DNA of 64,000 nucleotides. Origin: Hirudo medicinalis (Eukaryota; Annelida; Clitellata; Hirudinida; Hirudinidae). The notes under the pieces are model-generated. The model did not search any database and was not told where the DNA came from. It saw only the letters and a list, made by a program, of their open reading frames with translations. Within the stretch, counting starts at the first letter, position 1. Each line of letters begins with the position of its first letter. The position numbers and the translations under genes are program-made. Where the stretch lies: assembly GCA_011800805.1 (NCBI GenBank), contig MPNW01000062.1:94604-158603 (forward strand). Direction: 5' to 3'. This document shows, piece after piece, positions 37,076-48,715 of this stretch.

Positions 37076-40000
37076 ATAACAATAATAAACTCTTCCGAGA
37101 CGATTGTTAAAAAGTTGAGACGGTCTTTCCTCAGTGCAATACAATGGCCAGTCTGTTCTAACGCCTGTCTCAACGGCCCGTGATAAAATAAAAATTTCCA
37201 CAAAATGTCCCACAACTCCTTTTCATTTTAAGAACAAATTCCTCAAATTTGTTACAGGGTTCTGGGGGAATGGCTGACATTTTGGCCTACGCTTACAACA
37301 ATTGTAAATTCAACTACGTGAAAATGATGGACGATTTCAAAAAGCTGCAGAAACGGTAAAGTACACATCGCAGACGTGCACTCGATAATCAGGAATGCGA
37401 TCTCGTGTAAATAAATGCTTGATTACAAACAGGACCATCGTATTGTACCAACAAAAGACTCTTGACACCGTCGAGAAAATGATCATGCACAAGTTCAACC
37501 TGACAGAAGCCACAGAGTACAGAGAGATGGTCAGGTACTGCATTGAGCAGTCCAACCTGCTGTCCGTCTTCAAAGCAGAAGCCAAATCGACTCTGGGCGA
37601 CATCGACGACATAATATTACAAGCCATTCTCAAAAGTAATTACGCGAGCATTTCTGTTGATGGTACTAGTTTCTGTGAGCAATGGGTTTATTTTTATTTA
37701 TTTCATCAAAGTCCGTTGCGTAACTAAGATAATTTGGACTTATGCGAGCAGTGGGATGATCCATTTCTGCTATTGTGATTTGATGAGACATTAGGATAAC
37801 CTTCAATATCGTAAGATGCTATCGCTGTCACCATCGCTTTCGTCAATAGCACCAAATCGGTCATCACACTTAGAGTTCGCTTGCACCGCTAAGATCGTGT
37901 TTATCAAAAGACCTACCGCAGATAGACTCATATCACACACATAATACACACTATCGATGTCACATCTTTCAAATCAAACAGTAATGTTTTAAATCCAGCT
38001 AACCAAAGCAAGAGAATCGACCAATTAAAGCTGGCTTTGGCTCTTAATAGAATCGACATAGCTAAGGACCAAATTTACACAGAGGATGCAGAATTTGAGG
38101 TTTGTTGAGAATCTCTTTGCCGACGCCATTAACATTCCCGTTGACCTGAATCTCGAATTTTATTGCCTAATAAAAATGATAAGGCAGGAAATTATATTAA
38201 AAAATGGCCAACAGTCGTGCTTCCGGATTATGTTGATAAATGCTCGAGTGTTTGTTTTCAAGAATCAATTTGCATGCTTATTTAAGAGCACAATGGGTGA
38301 TTTCAGGATGGTAAAGGCGCCATGTTGTTTTACCTTTTTTTTGTGTGTGTGACTACAGATATTGTTAAAATAAATTATGTGACTACAAATTTTATTGAAA
38401 TAGAATATTACAGTGGGATTGATAGGCAAAAAGTGGATTGGAACGCTTTTCATCAATTTAAAAATATTGAATTATTGTGTGTATATATATTTTTACAACA
38501 ATTATCTTGGTTATTGTTTTTAAATAACCGATTCCAATAAGTCACTTGACTCGAACATGGCTCATCACCATGTCATCTCTCCTTTGCGTGTCTTGTTTAC
38601 TTGCACTTGCGGGATTTTGGATGCGTCGTCTGCTAGTTTAGAAAGTGGCGCGTTTACAGATTTCTTTTTATCGACAGCGGGGATCAAACAACAACATAGA
38701 TCATGAACTATTTGTTTATGAGGAGTTCCTTAGATTTTATGCCGAATAATGGCTGGAATAAGAAGTCGACTTTATCACATCATACGTACCAGAGGGCAAT
38801 TTTATAGGTCATTTATTGTAAACACATTCATCATAATCAAAATAAGATACTTGAACGTTTTGGTAAATCCAGGATATATTATTTATTGCTGTCCGCCAAT
38901 TTAAAGTCACGCGATAATTTTGGCAAGAAAATGAAACATTTATACAGAAACTTGTCACTGGAGATATGGGTATTAACTGGAGGCCAGGTGCTCATTTCCC
39001 CACCGGATAATTGAAGTGACTTGACTTGACAGATGTCACCTGATGACCTTTTTTGCTTTTCCAAGATTTTTCCAATTTTTCAAATCACAATTGAACTAAC
39101 TTGGTGGCCCACAGCGGCAGAGGGTATTAATAAATGACTGGAACAAATTCATTAAAAAGTTTATTTAGTTTGTTAAATTTATTTTTGTGTGAACTTCTTT
39201 TCTTCATCCCTTTAAGGTGGAGGAATTGCATGATCTGCTCTTCACCGCTCTTGTCGACAACAACATCGACTTTGTCAAACTCTTGATAGACAAAGGTGTG
39301 ACTCTGAATCAGTTCTTGACTGTCAAAAGGCTGCTCCAATTATACAATGACGTGAGTTGAAAATTAACCATTTTCAAGTACTGTTAGTCATTGATATTGC
39401 AATTTTTGTCTTATAGCCAGTTACACTGAAACAAAATGCTGAATTAGACAAAATGGCCAAGGTAAGATTGTATTTTTATTCGAACAATTTAGGACTGTAA
39501 CTTTTTAAAAGGTACTCACACATTCTTTCTCTGGGCTTTTAGGAATCAGATCTCATATCCCTGAAGCATGTAGGATGATAATATTCAAGTTTATGGGCGA
39601 ATATTTTCATCCCATGTACTTAAAATCTCCTTACAAAGACGTCGATCCCCACATGTACCTCAGTGTCGTCAAGAAAAGAAAACGACCTTGGCCCGTGGCT
39701 CTCCTTCATAAAATCAAAAAATCAAAGGCCTTCAAGAAGGGCATGAAGAAACTCAGGCCAGGAAGATACGTTTCCAGAAATGGTTCAAAATGTTTCTTTA
39801 AATAATTTGCAAATTTTCAACTTTCTTGGTTGGAATTATTATTGCTTTTTGCTTGTGATTACTGCCACTTGTGATTTTGCAGGCATTCGAAACCCTTTGA
39901 TGAGGCACTTAGAACTAGTTTCACAAGCGATGTTCAAAGTGTGCACTCACAACACAATAATTATAATTATTATTATTACTTCCATGGAATATTTATTACC

Positions 40001-41810
40001 TTTGTCATTAAATGTATTTATTTAATAAAAATCTTTGAACAAAATGTTAGGCGTTTTATGTTTGTGAAATGTGAAAGTAGTCTTTAAATGTTTCCACATG
40101 TAAAATTTCCAGCAGACGACACATCAACTTGTTGTTCCTTTTGACTTTATATTATTTTCCCTCTACAATTTCCCAGCCTTTACAAAGCTTCAAAAAAATT
40201 GTTGTTGCATTTGAGACTGTCATGAATTCCCCATAAAATTTCTAATCTTTGAGTGCCCAACATAATTTTTGATTACTCCATTTTTGCTTAACTTTGGCTT
40301 TTTAAATGAAGATCACTACAAGTCTTCAAAATTATACTTTTTGGACTTGTAGTACAAGTTAATTTTGTGGTTAAAAGTTAATTTATTGGATGCATTTGTT
40401 TAAGAAACTTAATGTCAATTTTTAGAAGCAATTACAAAATATTTGTTACGAACGATTGAAATTTCAGAGAACAACATCATCTTTGAAGATCCAGCCAAGG
40501 AGCTCTTCATTTGGTGCATTCTCATCTGCAGGACTCAGATGTCCCTCATATTCTGGGAAAGAGGATATGTGAGTATCTTACCTCTTAGTCTGCATGAGTT
40601 CGTCGATTTGACTTTGACGAATTGTTTTTCAAACGTTCATATTTTTGCTTTCTAAGAACGCCATGGCATTGGCTCTCACAGCTCATCACATTTCCTCTGG
40701 CTTCTTGTCAACCCAGGATGATTCAGACTTGCTTGGACCCTTGCAAGATCAAGGATCGTAAGGATTTAATTGAAATCATTTAAGACATAATTTTAATTTT
40801 TTTGGAATTACATTCATAGGATTTTTTTTTATCTCATGTTACTATAATAACATATTCAAACAGTATTCAACAGTATTTTTCTACTTGACACCAGATTCCC
40901 TTTCGTGGATTACTCATTACAAATAATCGCACTACAAAATTCCAGGACATTTGAGAAGTTAGCAGTTGAAGTGCTAAATGAATGCTACGAAACCGACCAG
41001 AGACGAGCCACCCTACTCCTGGTGACCCCCTACAAGGATTACGAGGACGCCACACTCCTCGAGATGGCCGTCCAAGCAGGGAACGAACATTTCATCTCAC
41101 ACTTCGTTGTTCAGAAACTCCTCACGAACATCTGGATAGGAAATATTTCCGACGAAAACTCCTACGTCAGGGTTGGTCGCAAAATATCTAGGTTGTTGGA
41201 ACAATAATTATTGGATGAAAATGTGAAATGATTATAATAAATAATAATAATTGTTGGGTCTTTGAAGCTTTAACTTTATTAGAACAACTCTTTGAAATGA
41301 GACATCGAGATTATAACTATCTCAAATGTACAACACGAGAACCACCACACAAGATAGCCTAGATCTCTGAAAAAAACAAACATCACTTCTTGTTTGTTTG
41401 TCTATTTTATTAAAGTCTCTTGCATAACTGAGATTATTTGGACAACATTACTTCTGAGGATCCACTTGGCTTTATTGACGATTCTTAACAAGACTGAGAA
41501 AATATGAACTTAAAACTCACTAAGCACATTTCTATTCAATGTTGTTTAGTTATCGGTATTAAGGTCAGTTTAAAAAATTCTGCTAAGGGCACTTAAGCTA
41601 ATGCACCCACAAAAACAACACCTCAGGTCCTGATTGCTCTTGCCCTACCCATTCTCGCCCCTTACATACTCAAGTACCGAAACATCAACATCGAGGAGAT
41701 GATCTTCCAAAAGAAGGAGGATGACAACAAAGATACAGAGCAAAATTTAGTCAAGAAGACTGTACGTCTGTGGATTGATTTTTATATAATTTATAGTTCA
41801 TATTTAAAGT

Positions 41811-41845
<35 letters not shown>

Positions 41846-44800
41846 TAATAAAATATAATAAAGATATTAATAACAAAAACAAATATTTGAAGAATGTTCC
41901 TGATGGCTAATTCCATGCATTCTTGCATTCCAGCTTGTAGCATCTCTCACAAATAAAAAGCCCTCAAGCCAACCACAGAACAGTGTGAAAAAACCCAGGT
42001 GAGTCATCTCATCATGTTGCCATTCCTTGTTGATTGTTTGAGAGTTGGTTGATGCTTTGACTGACCGATCAGTTGTTTTGTGGTTTCTGCTTCCAGATTG
42101 GAATCTTCTCCATCCAAAGATAGCAAAACAGACGTGCCTGCAAGTTCGATCAGTTGTTGCAGGTCGTACAAAGACAGATTCGTTTATTTCTTCGATGCGC
42201 CGGTCACCAAGTTCAGCTATCATTGTGTGAGTGAGCCCCTTCCCGTGATTCATACTTTTGTCGGTGCATTTATAATAAATGGTAATTACTTGTTAAGACA
42301 TGGGAATATCCAGAATTTATTTTAAACAGAACTGCTTTGTTTACCTCGTTGTAATCGAGTGGATTTTAAGATAAAGATCTTGATTTTGGACTCCAGGTCT
42401 CTCACTTTGGGTTCCTGATTTTGTTCGGATTCATCCTCCTGACCGACTTCTACCCGAAGATAAATTGGAAGGAAATGCTGCTCACAATCTGGGTTGGAAC
42501 TCTGGCACTGGAGGAAATAAGGCAAGTAAGTATTTTATTGCACTCTTGCATCAAATGTCTGATCAAGATGAAGAAAGAGATCCACGTAAATGTCAACTCA
42601 ATTTGTATTCCATGTTTCAGTTGGTGATGGGCAGCGGAGGTTCGTGGAAGTTGAAGTTTTCCAACTACATTACGGACCTCTGGAACATAATGGACCTCTT
42701 CTCGTTGGCCCTTTACATTTCGGGCCTCGTACTGCGCTTCATTCCGACAGGGATCTGTTCGTACTGCTTCTATTCGAGCAGAATCGTCCTGGCGTTCAGT
42801 CTCATGATGCACTTTCTCAGGGTGCTCAGGTTCTTCAGCATCCACCAGGAACTTGGACCATTCATGGTCATGATCAGGAAGACGGTCAGAAATAATTCAT
42901 CAACACCGTGCCTTAATTCCTATTTGATTTTTAGATTTGATGGACATTTAAAATGGCTTTATGCCATCTGATCTGTTTTGTGGAAATGGCTGAAGATATA
43001 TTTGAAATTCTTATCAAATCATGTTTATCGAATGAATTTTTGAACTCCAGGTGATTCATCTGGCCTACTTCTTCGTTATTGTCATTGTTTTCGTGGTCGC
43101 TTACGGAGTGAGCACGCAGATCATGCTTTTTCCGAATTATTCGATCGACTACCAAACCTTCAAAGACGTCATCCTCTCCCCCTGGTTCAAGGTTCTCCAA
43201 CAGATGGATGAATACGAAATAATTACTGGTACGATTTCAACTTTGCTGCGACCTTCTTTGTTTTCGTTTGGAATTACCGAACATCGAAAACCCCGCTTTT
43301 GTGAATCAGGATGGCAGAAATAGTTGAATAGCTGAAATGCTGCTTAATGAGAGCATTCTTAACCTATTTTTTGTCAGTCTTAAACACGACAGGAGGTGTT
43401 TCCGCTTGGAAATGTTGCTTATTTTGGTGGAAACGAATGTTGTCATGTTTACTTGGTTATGTGAGCATGTGAGTGATGTAAGTTAATGAGAGAGTTAATT
43501 ACTTATTATTCCATTAGCAATTTTGCTAAAAAGTTAAACTCGTAATTAATTTCCTTGGCATTATTTATTTCAGGCGAGGCCTGCCAGGAAGTTTCCGGTT
43601 TGGATCCTGCAGAAACGTGTGCCGCGGACGGTCGCCACCCGTCCGAATGTTTGGGAAGGAATCAACACTGCCCCGCCATTACATGGCTGGTGCCCATCAT
43701 CACTGCCTTCTACATGCTCATCACCAACGTCATGATGTTGAATCTACTCATTGCCATGATAAGGTTAGTTGTCGTAGATATTAGAATTGAAACTTATCTT
43801 GATATCGTGAGGATGTCATGAACCGATGGTTTTGTAACAAGAGGTTGTTTATCTAGTTACACTGATTTGGTCAATTCATCTCTGTTTATCTTAAATACAC
43901 CAATTCGTTTTTCAAATTAAAAAAACAAAGTATCTGACAAGATAATTGATCATATCTATCCTTCTACCTATCTGTCTATCTATTCATCCATCCATCCACC
44001 AATCTATTTGTCTACCTGTCTATCTATCTTTCTGTCATTCATTGAAATAAATCTGATGGATAACGATTATGAAACGACGCAATCCCTTCTCTTCAGCGAC
44101 ACCTTCACTGAAGTGTCGAGCAAGACTTCATTGGTATGGCGAACCCAGAGGTACCAACTCATCCAGGAGTACGACCTGAGGCCAGCCCTCCCTCCCCCCT
44201 TCATCATCTTCAACCATCTCTACCTCATCTTCAAGTGCATCACTCCCAATACTTTGCTGCCAGCCTCCAAGATCAAGTTTTGCTTCAGTAGGTGACTTTG
44301 GTACTTATGTCCAAAATCAAATCTTGAAATGCCTAATTGTTCCTAATTATTTATTCTCATAACTTAACATGATTGAAACTCCAGCCATGCCAGTGGCAAG
44401 CCTGGTGAGGAGGGAGTTGAAGCAGTGGGAGGTCCTCCAGGCCGAGAGATACATCAGGAGAGTGCAGTGCGACGAGGACGAAGCCCTCGAGAGAAAGGTC
44501 AGGGACACCAGCAACAGGTTTGGATTTTGGACTCGCTCGTCTCGGGGGAAGCTGGCCGATAAAAATTCTGGACAGACTAAATATTTTCATTTCCACTGCA
44601 CCACTACCTCTTGCACAGCATTGTAATAGATTTTTAAGTTGAAGCAAGTTAATTCAATAGAGAAACAAAAACAATGCATTGAGAGATTATTTTTCTGGTA
44701 ACAGGTAATTGAATTGGCTATTAGACTCATTAGCGTTAAACATTAGTGCGCATGTCCAACCTGCCAATTCTAGATGGCGATGCAAGCCAGGTGATCGACC

Positions 44801-47800
44801 TTATACGAACCAAAGCTCAATCAATGAATCATTAAGCTTAATAATTGAATTACCAAACATTTATCAACTAATTAGTACTTTAATGAATAAAATGTGACCA
44901 CTTCCTAAAAGATGCTTGTAGCAGAATGTTCGAGTCTTTTAATCAAATTGATGCTGCTTGAATTCTTCTGTAAAAATATTTACGACAAGTCGAAAGTGAC
45001 ATGACCATTGCAGGGTGGACACGATGAGTCTTCAAATAAGACAGTTCTCCACAAACAGCATCCTGGCATCTCAGGTTTCAGCCAAGTCCATCGCTCCTGC
45101 TTTTCCTCCGGATTTGGACGAAAGATTCAACCACATCGAGAAACACGTTGCCATCGAATTCTTTGCTTTAAAGATAATTATTTCATATTTTAAGCGTAAT
45201 CTATACGTTAATCTTTACGTAATCACAACTATTATTACAATCGTTTTCATCATCATGACCTCAAATCTGTGGTTAATGTGATGGTTATTCTAGGTCATCA
45301 CTTTGTGACCTTCACACGTGAAACACGAATGAAGAGGACGGCTATATTTTTGTAACATTATTATTATCATCATCGTTATCATCATCATCATCGTCATCGT
45401 CATCACCATCATCACCATCATCACCATCATCACCATCATCATCATCATTTACCTCATAACATTTGCTTCATTTGTGAACTTCAAAATAATTATGTCCTTT
45501 AATGAACGACAGCCCATTTAACGAAATTCAACGTTCAATGCATTTGATCACTAATGAAATTATATTTCAGACAAAACTTTTTATTAAGCACACACGTGTG
45601 TAGACATCCTGTTAATTCGTGCGATCCCTTTTGGCAGCTCGAGATGACATCGAGGACCTTGTTCTGGTTGATCAACCAGTACACCTCTGAGAAGCACAAG
45701 GTCAACAAGGTCTCGTACAACCTGAACGACCTTCGTGAACAACGTCAGATTTAGACATTTTTTGGATACGGCTTACGTTTTGTAATTTGTCGGTGTAAAT
45801 TCTCGTAGCCATGCTTTTATTTATGTTTTTACGTCCGAGTTAATTATTTACCTGAAATTACGATTGAAAATATTAACTTCTGAATTACTGGTTTCTAAAG
45901 GAACACTTGGTAATGTTGAGATTTCCTATTGGATAATGATTATTACAAATTTAGTTATTTAATAATATAATTTAATTATTCAATAATATAATTTAATTGT
46001 TCAATAATTCAACTAATCAAAACACACGATTCCAGAGAAGGAATCGAACAGCAAAATGATCGAGGAGCGAAAGAAAGTCATGCAGAAGGAGTTCCAGAAG
46101 CTCGTCGAACTCCACCAGAAGTCGAGGACGTTTTTTTACGCGAATCACTCCAACGCTCGAGTCTTCAGATGTGCAGTTCCCGACTCCAAAGTTCCATTCG
46201 AGGTCGTTAAATTGTGATTTCCAGTTTTATTTCGTACGTTCATTATTCTTCTATTCTTTATCAATCAATTGATGAATACATTAATTGACCACCTAATTAA
46301 CTATTACGTTGCATTGGATTACATTGCAAAGATGACGACAAGTTTTTGGTAATATAGATTGACTGAAGAAGACTTTCATAAATTAGTATTGCATTAAATT
46401 ATAATTTACATTACATACATAAAAATATTAGCACGTTCCTCGACATCGATTCTTCAGGTCGACTTTCCCGAGTACAAACCCGAAGCATTCACAGATGAAA
46501 ATGTCTTCCAAACGCCCCATGCCGACGAAGACATCCTGAGGTCAGTAGAACCAAAATTTTGAAAATATAATCCAGAAAAATTTCAACATTACAATTACAG
46601 CGTTACAACGTTATTAATTTTTCCCAGGGACACTTCCATTACCCTTTACTTCAACCAACATCTGGAGGTTAACAGGATCAGTGACTTGGGCGAATATCAG
46701 GTCGTCCGGGGCATCCCATTGAACCCCATGGGCAGGACCGGCCTCAGAGGGCGAGGGGTTTTGCCGAGATGGGGTCCAAACAGAGTTCACAAGGCAGTCC
46801 TGACTAGGTTAGTTGTATTGCAAAGCAATCGACGGAAGGAAGGAACACGTCTCGATCGATGTGTTCATTCGGTTCGCGTCGGTCGTTCTCGTGCAGTTTG
46901 ACATTTGTGACGAAGTGGATTCAAGTAACGAATATTATTTTTACAGCGTTTGATGATATTGATGCTAATGATGATAATGCTCTAGCTGTTTGTTTCTTCT
47001 ATTAATACATGCTGAGGCAACTGGGGTTCTGAAACCTTGAATGATCATGTTTGGCTTCATTTAACTGAGAAACTATTGACATTAATTCAAAAAAATTGAA
47101 CTCTAAAATAGTCAGAAATCCATTCACAATGGATGTTGTTGTTGTTGTTGTTGGGGCTTGCATAATAATAACCTTAAGTGTAATGAACTCATGTTCTTCT
47201 TCAAGGTGGGAGGACAAGAGCACCACAGAAGGCCTTAAGAGGCTCCAGTTCCTCTCCATCGAAGCACCTCTGGGCTCGCCACTGAGTTTCATACCCGAGG
47301 TTCTATTTTGATCGATCGACGTAAGATAAATAATAATAAATGGCAATATTTATGGCTAGCTATAGGTGGTTGGTAAGCAGTTGAATGATAATAAATATTA
47401 TTTTATAATATTGAATGATAATTGAATGATAATAAATATTATTTTATAATATTGAATGATAATTGAATGATAATAAATATTATTTTGTAATATTGAATGA
47501 TAATTGAATGATAATAAATATTATTTCATAAAAATCGAGTAACTAAACCGAAATCCTGGCAGTATTTAATCCCGCACGAACACATGCCCGTGTACGAGTG
47601 TCTCTACCCGGCAATGGTGAACGTGTTGGAGCAGAAGGCCATGACCTGGCTGAGGATCAACGAAAAACATGTCTTCCAAGGTTTGAACTTTCACCTTCAC
47701 TTGACCTCAGGAAGTCTTATGACTTGTGTCTTTCAGGAGGCATTGTGCCATATGTAAGGCTTTATGTAGAACTTAAGTTGGAGGCAATGCTGACTATTTT

Positions 47801-48301
47801 TTAAATAATAATAATAATTGTTATATTAATGTATATCAATTATATATTATTATTATTGTTATTATTGTTATTATTATGTTAATATATTCGGCAATATCAA
47901 TAATTATAATAAATGATGGGCTACATATTATTTATAGTATAGATGAAAATTATTTCTCTGTTTGTTAAGTGACTTGAACTTGTCCCAAGGTTACCTTGAC
48001 GACCCGAGAAACACGGACAACTCCTGGTTGGAAGTCATTGCCATGAATTACCATGACGACGACAACACCCTAACGACCGACGGACCTGTCAGTCCCCACT
48101 ATGGTTTTAAGGTGTCACAAATATTTGTATTAATATTTATATGTAGCTTTAAATTGCATTGAACCAATTTTCCGATTCCAGTTCAAGTTCAGTGAGTCGG
48201 AGAAGTACACCTGGAAGAGGATAAGTTCCAACCTGGAAGCATTCGGTTCCGACCTGCTGATCCTTTACCAAGTGGCTCGCATGCACGATGCTGTCTTCTG
48301 A
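32482..48301 (+). CDS. TRPM2-like cation channel with C-terminal NUDT9-homology domain
   Basis: TRPM2 channels are Ca2+-permeable, ADP-ribose- and Ca2+-gated channels of the plasma membrane and endolysosomes (family knowledge). About 33 exons give roughly 1,560 residues, close to human TRPM2. Order: TRPM homology region MHR1-4 (32500-41171; [32 protein letters not shown]), linker with low similarity, six-helix channel core (41627-43763), TRP helix region (44097-44517), short coiled coil (45014-45743), NUDT9-H domain (46036-48301; [19 protein letters not shown]). The NUDT9-H domain assigns it to the TRPM2 type. The Met at 32482 is in frame with exon 32500 and overlaps a plausible acceptor, so the start is uncertain. 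One apparent frameshift lies at about 39573. AATAAA at 48710 follows the stop by 409 bases. Confidence 0.88.
32500..41171 (+). CDS. TRPM homology region exons (MHR, cytosolic N-terminal half)
   Basis: Exons: 32500-32582, 32966-33116, 33204-33384, 34125-34288, 35856-36048, 36501-36607, 37258-37355, 37433-37635, 37999-38099, 39217-39351, 39417-39461, 39543-about 39780, 40468-40568, 40657-40757, 40946-41171. In TRPM2 this region forms the cytosolic assembly and an ADP-ribose site in MHR1/2. Exon 39543 reads [10 protein letters not shown] then a stop, while [14 protein letters not shown] continues one frame over; the pair aligns to SLHEVSRVLKDFL of TRPM2 if one base is added. No consensus donor closes this exon: only weak ones exist (GTTCAA near 39785). 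The other junctions are in phase. Confidence 0.82.
33630..34056. repeat. GAT/GGT/GAC compound microsatellite in TRPM intron
   Basis: Roughly 400 bases of GAT, GAC and GGT triplets in the intron between exons 33204-33384 and 34125-34288. The two exons join in phase across it (A|AT), so the Asp-rich frames within it (poly-Asp on the plus strand) are not needed as coding. A stop in the Asp frame near 33790 supports non-coding status. Confidence 0.85.
34302..34480 (-). mobile_element. tRNA-derived SINE-like element, copy 4 (best preserved)
   Basis: Fullest copy, in a TRPM intron just after exon 34125-34288. On the minus strand: A box GTTGGTTGAATGGG, B box TGTTCGAAACCC about 55-65 bases on, then a body with the block CGCTATATAAATG twice, about 50 bases apart. 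Other copies lack parts of this. Orientation is the same as all the others. Confidence 0.8.
35563..35623. repeat. AAC microsatellite
   Basis: About 18 AAC/AAT/AGC triplets in a TRPM intron. On the minus strand it would read as poly-Leu; there is no exon evidence. A 19-base tandem duplication (GCAAAGTATTTGGTTAT) lies nearby at about 35340-35377. Confidence 0.85.
36231..36358 (-). mobile_element. tRNA-derived SINE-like element, copy 5 (internal deletion)
   Basis: Copy in a TRPM intron lacking the stretch between box B and box A: CGAACATGAC runs directly into CAACCTGCG. Both TATATAG blocks are kept. The deletion removes the tRNA-like core, so it could not be transcribed from its own promoter. 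Confidence 0.7.
36953..37087. repeat. AAT/GAC/GAT microsatellite
   Basis: AAT-rich, interrupted by GATGATGACGACGACGG, inside a TRPM intron. Minus-strand frames through it are repeat artefacts. Confidence 0.9.
38100..39216. other. TRPM2-like gene intron, 1.1 kb
   Basis: No exon recognised. A frame from 38086 reads on from the previous exon for about 90 codons but resembles no TRPM sequence, and the exon has a usable donor at 38100. A near-direct repeat TGTGACTACA occurs at about 38345 and 38379. Confidence 0.6.
41627..44517 (+). CDS. TRPM2-like transmembrane core and TRP-helix exons
   Basis: Exons: 41627-41761, 41934-41998, 42097-42226, 42397-42525, 42621-42884, 43051-43228, 43574-43763, 44097-44287, 44385-44517. 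S1 starts near [12 protein letters not shown]2-S3 lies in 42621-42884, S5 is [15 protein letters not shown]6 is [13 protein letters not shown]. The pore helix and filter lie across the 43228/43574 junction and read VLQQMDEYE, aligning with FGQIPLDEID of human TRPM2. The outer pore loop has Cys residues in ACQE, TCAA, ECLG and HCP. The [19 protein letters not shown] stretch is the TRP-helix region. Membrane orientation is by homology. Confidence 0.88.
45014..48301 (+). CDS. Coiled coil and degenerate NUDT9-homology domain exons
   Basis: Exons: 45014-45146, 45638-45743, 46036-46202, 46458-46540, 46628-46807, 47206-47299, 47563-47680, 47990-48111, 48182-48301. The domain keeps the [12 protein letters not shown] block, WGPN and [13 protein letters not shown], all NUDT9-H hallmarks. 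Between LQFLSIEAP and GYLDDPRN the family has the Nudix box GX5EX7REUXEEXGU. Here that place reads SFIPE then [21 protein letters not shown], with no GG and no RE pair. The introns either side (47300-47562, 47681-47989) hold no alternative exon: the first is mostly a tandem repeat. Hydrolase activity is therefore not expected; ADP-ribose binding cannot be judged. Stop TGA at 48299-48301. Confidence 0.87.
45355..45449. repeat. ATC/ACC microsatellite
   Basis: Interrupted ATC, ACC and GTC triplets in the TRPM intron between the two coiled-coil exons. Confidence 0.9.
47383..47531. repeat. Tandem repeat, about 41-base unit
   Basis: Three to four near-identical copies of a unit containing GAATGATAATTGAATGATAA and TATTATTTTATAATATT. 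It fills most of the intron between the two exons that straddle the Nudix-box position (47300-47562). Confidence 0.9.
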
Positions 48302-48368
48302 GAGCCAACTAAAGTTCAAGTGCCTGTCACTTCATTACAAGAAGTTTTTATTGGACTAATATTTTCAT

Positions 48369-48475
48369 TGTTAAATAATAACAGCAATAATAATAACAAT
48401 GACAATAATGATAATAATAATAATAATAATAATAATAACGATAATGATAATGATAATAATAATAATGATAATAAT
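48369..48475. repeat. AAT/GAT microsatellite in TRPM 3' UTR
   Basis: AAT and GAT triplets between the TRPM2-like stop codon and its polyadenylation signal, so presumably transcribed in the 3' UTR. Confidence 0.85.
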
Positions 48476-48709
48476 ATGATTTTGTTGACTCAGTGTGTGT
48501 CGTCTGATCTGATAGAACTCATATCCAATACATTATTAGTCACCCTTCTCAGCAAGTGGGGAGATTTTTGAGGACTTTTGAGATCGTAGTTCACATTGTG
48601 ACCCCAGTTTTGCGTGGCGAAACGAACATTATTCGCCTTTAATTGGTGATTATTCAATGTTTATTGTTTATTTTTGTTATTTATTTTATGCCAATCATGC
48701 TCTTGATAC

Positions 48710-48715
48710 AATAAA
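48710..48715 (+). promoter_or_regulatory. Polyadenylation signal, TRPM2-like gene
   Basis: AATAAA 409 bases past the stop, followed by T- and GT-containing sequence (TCTTTGAACCTGTG). This is the only canonical hexamer near the gene's end. Confidence 0.7.

Noticed and set aside
39570..39589. A 20-base GT-AG intron that would repair the TRPM frame
   Set aside because: Too short for animal splicing, and its removal deletes residues that the family keeps.
47700..47755. A micro-exon (TTTCAG|GAGGCATTGTGCCATAT|GTAAGG) in the NUDT9-H region
   Set aside because: Its phases do not fit both neighbours, and the neighbours join directly to give HVFQGYLDDP as in the family.
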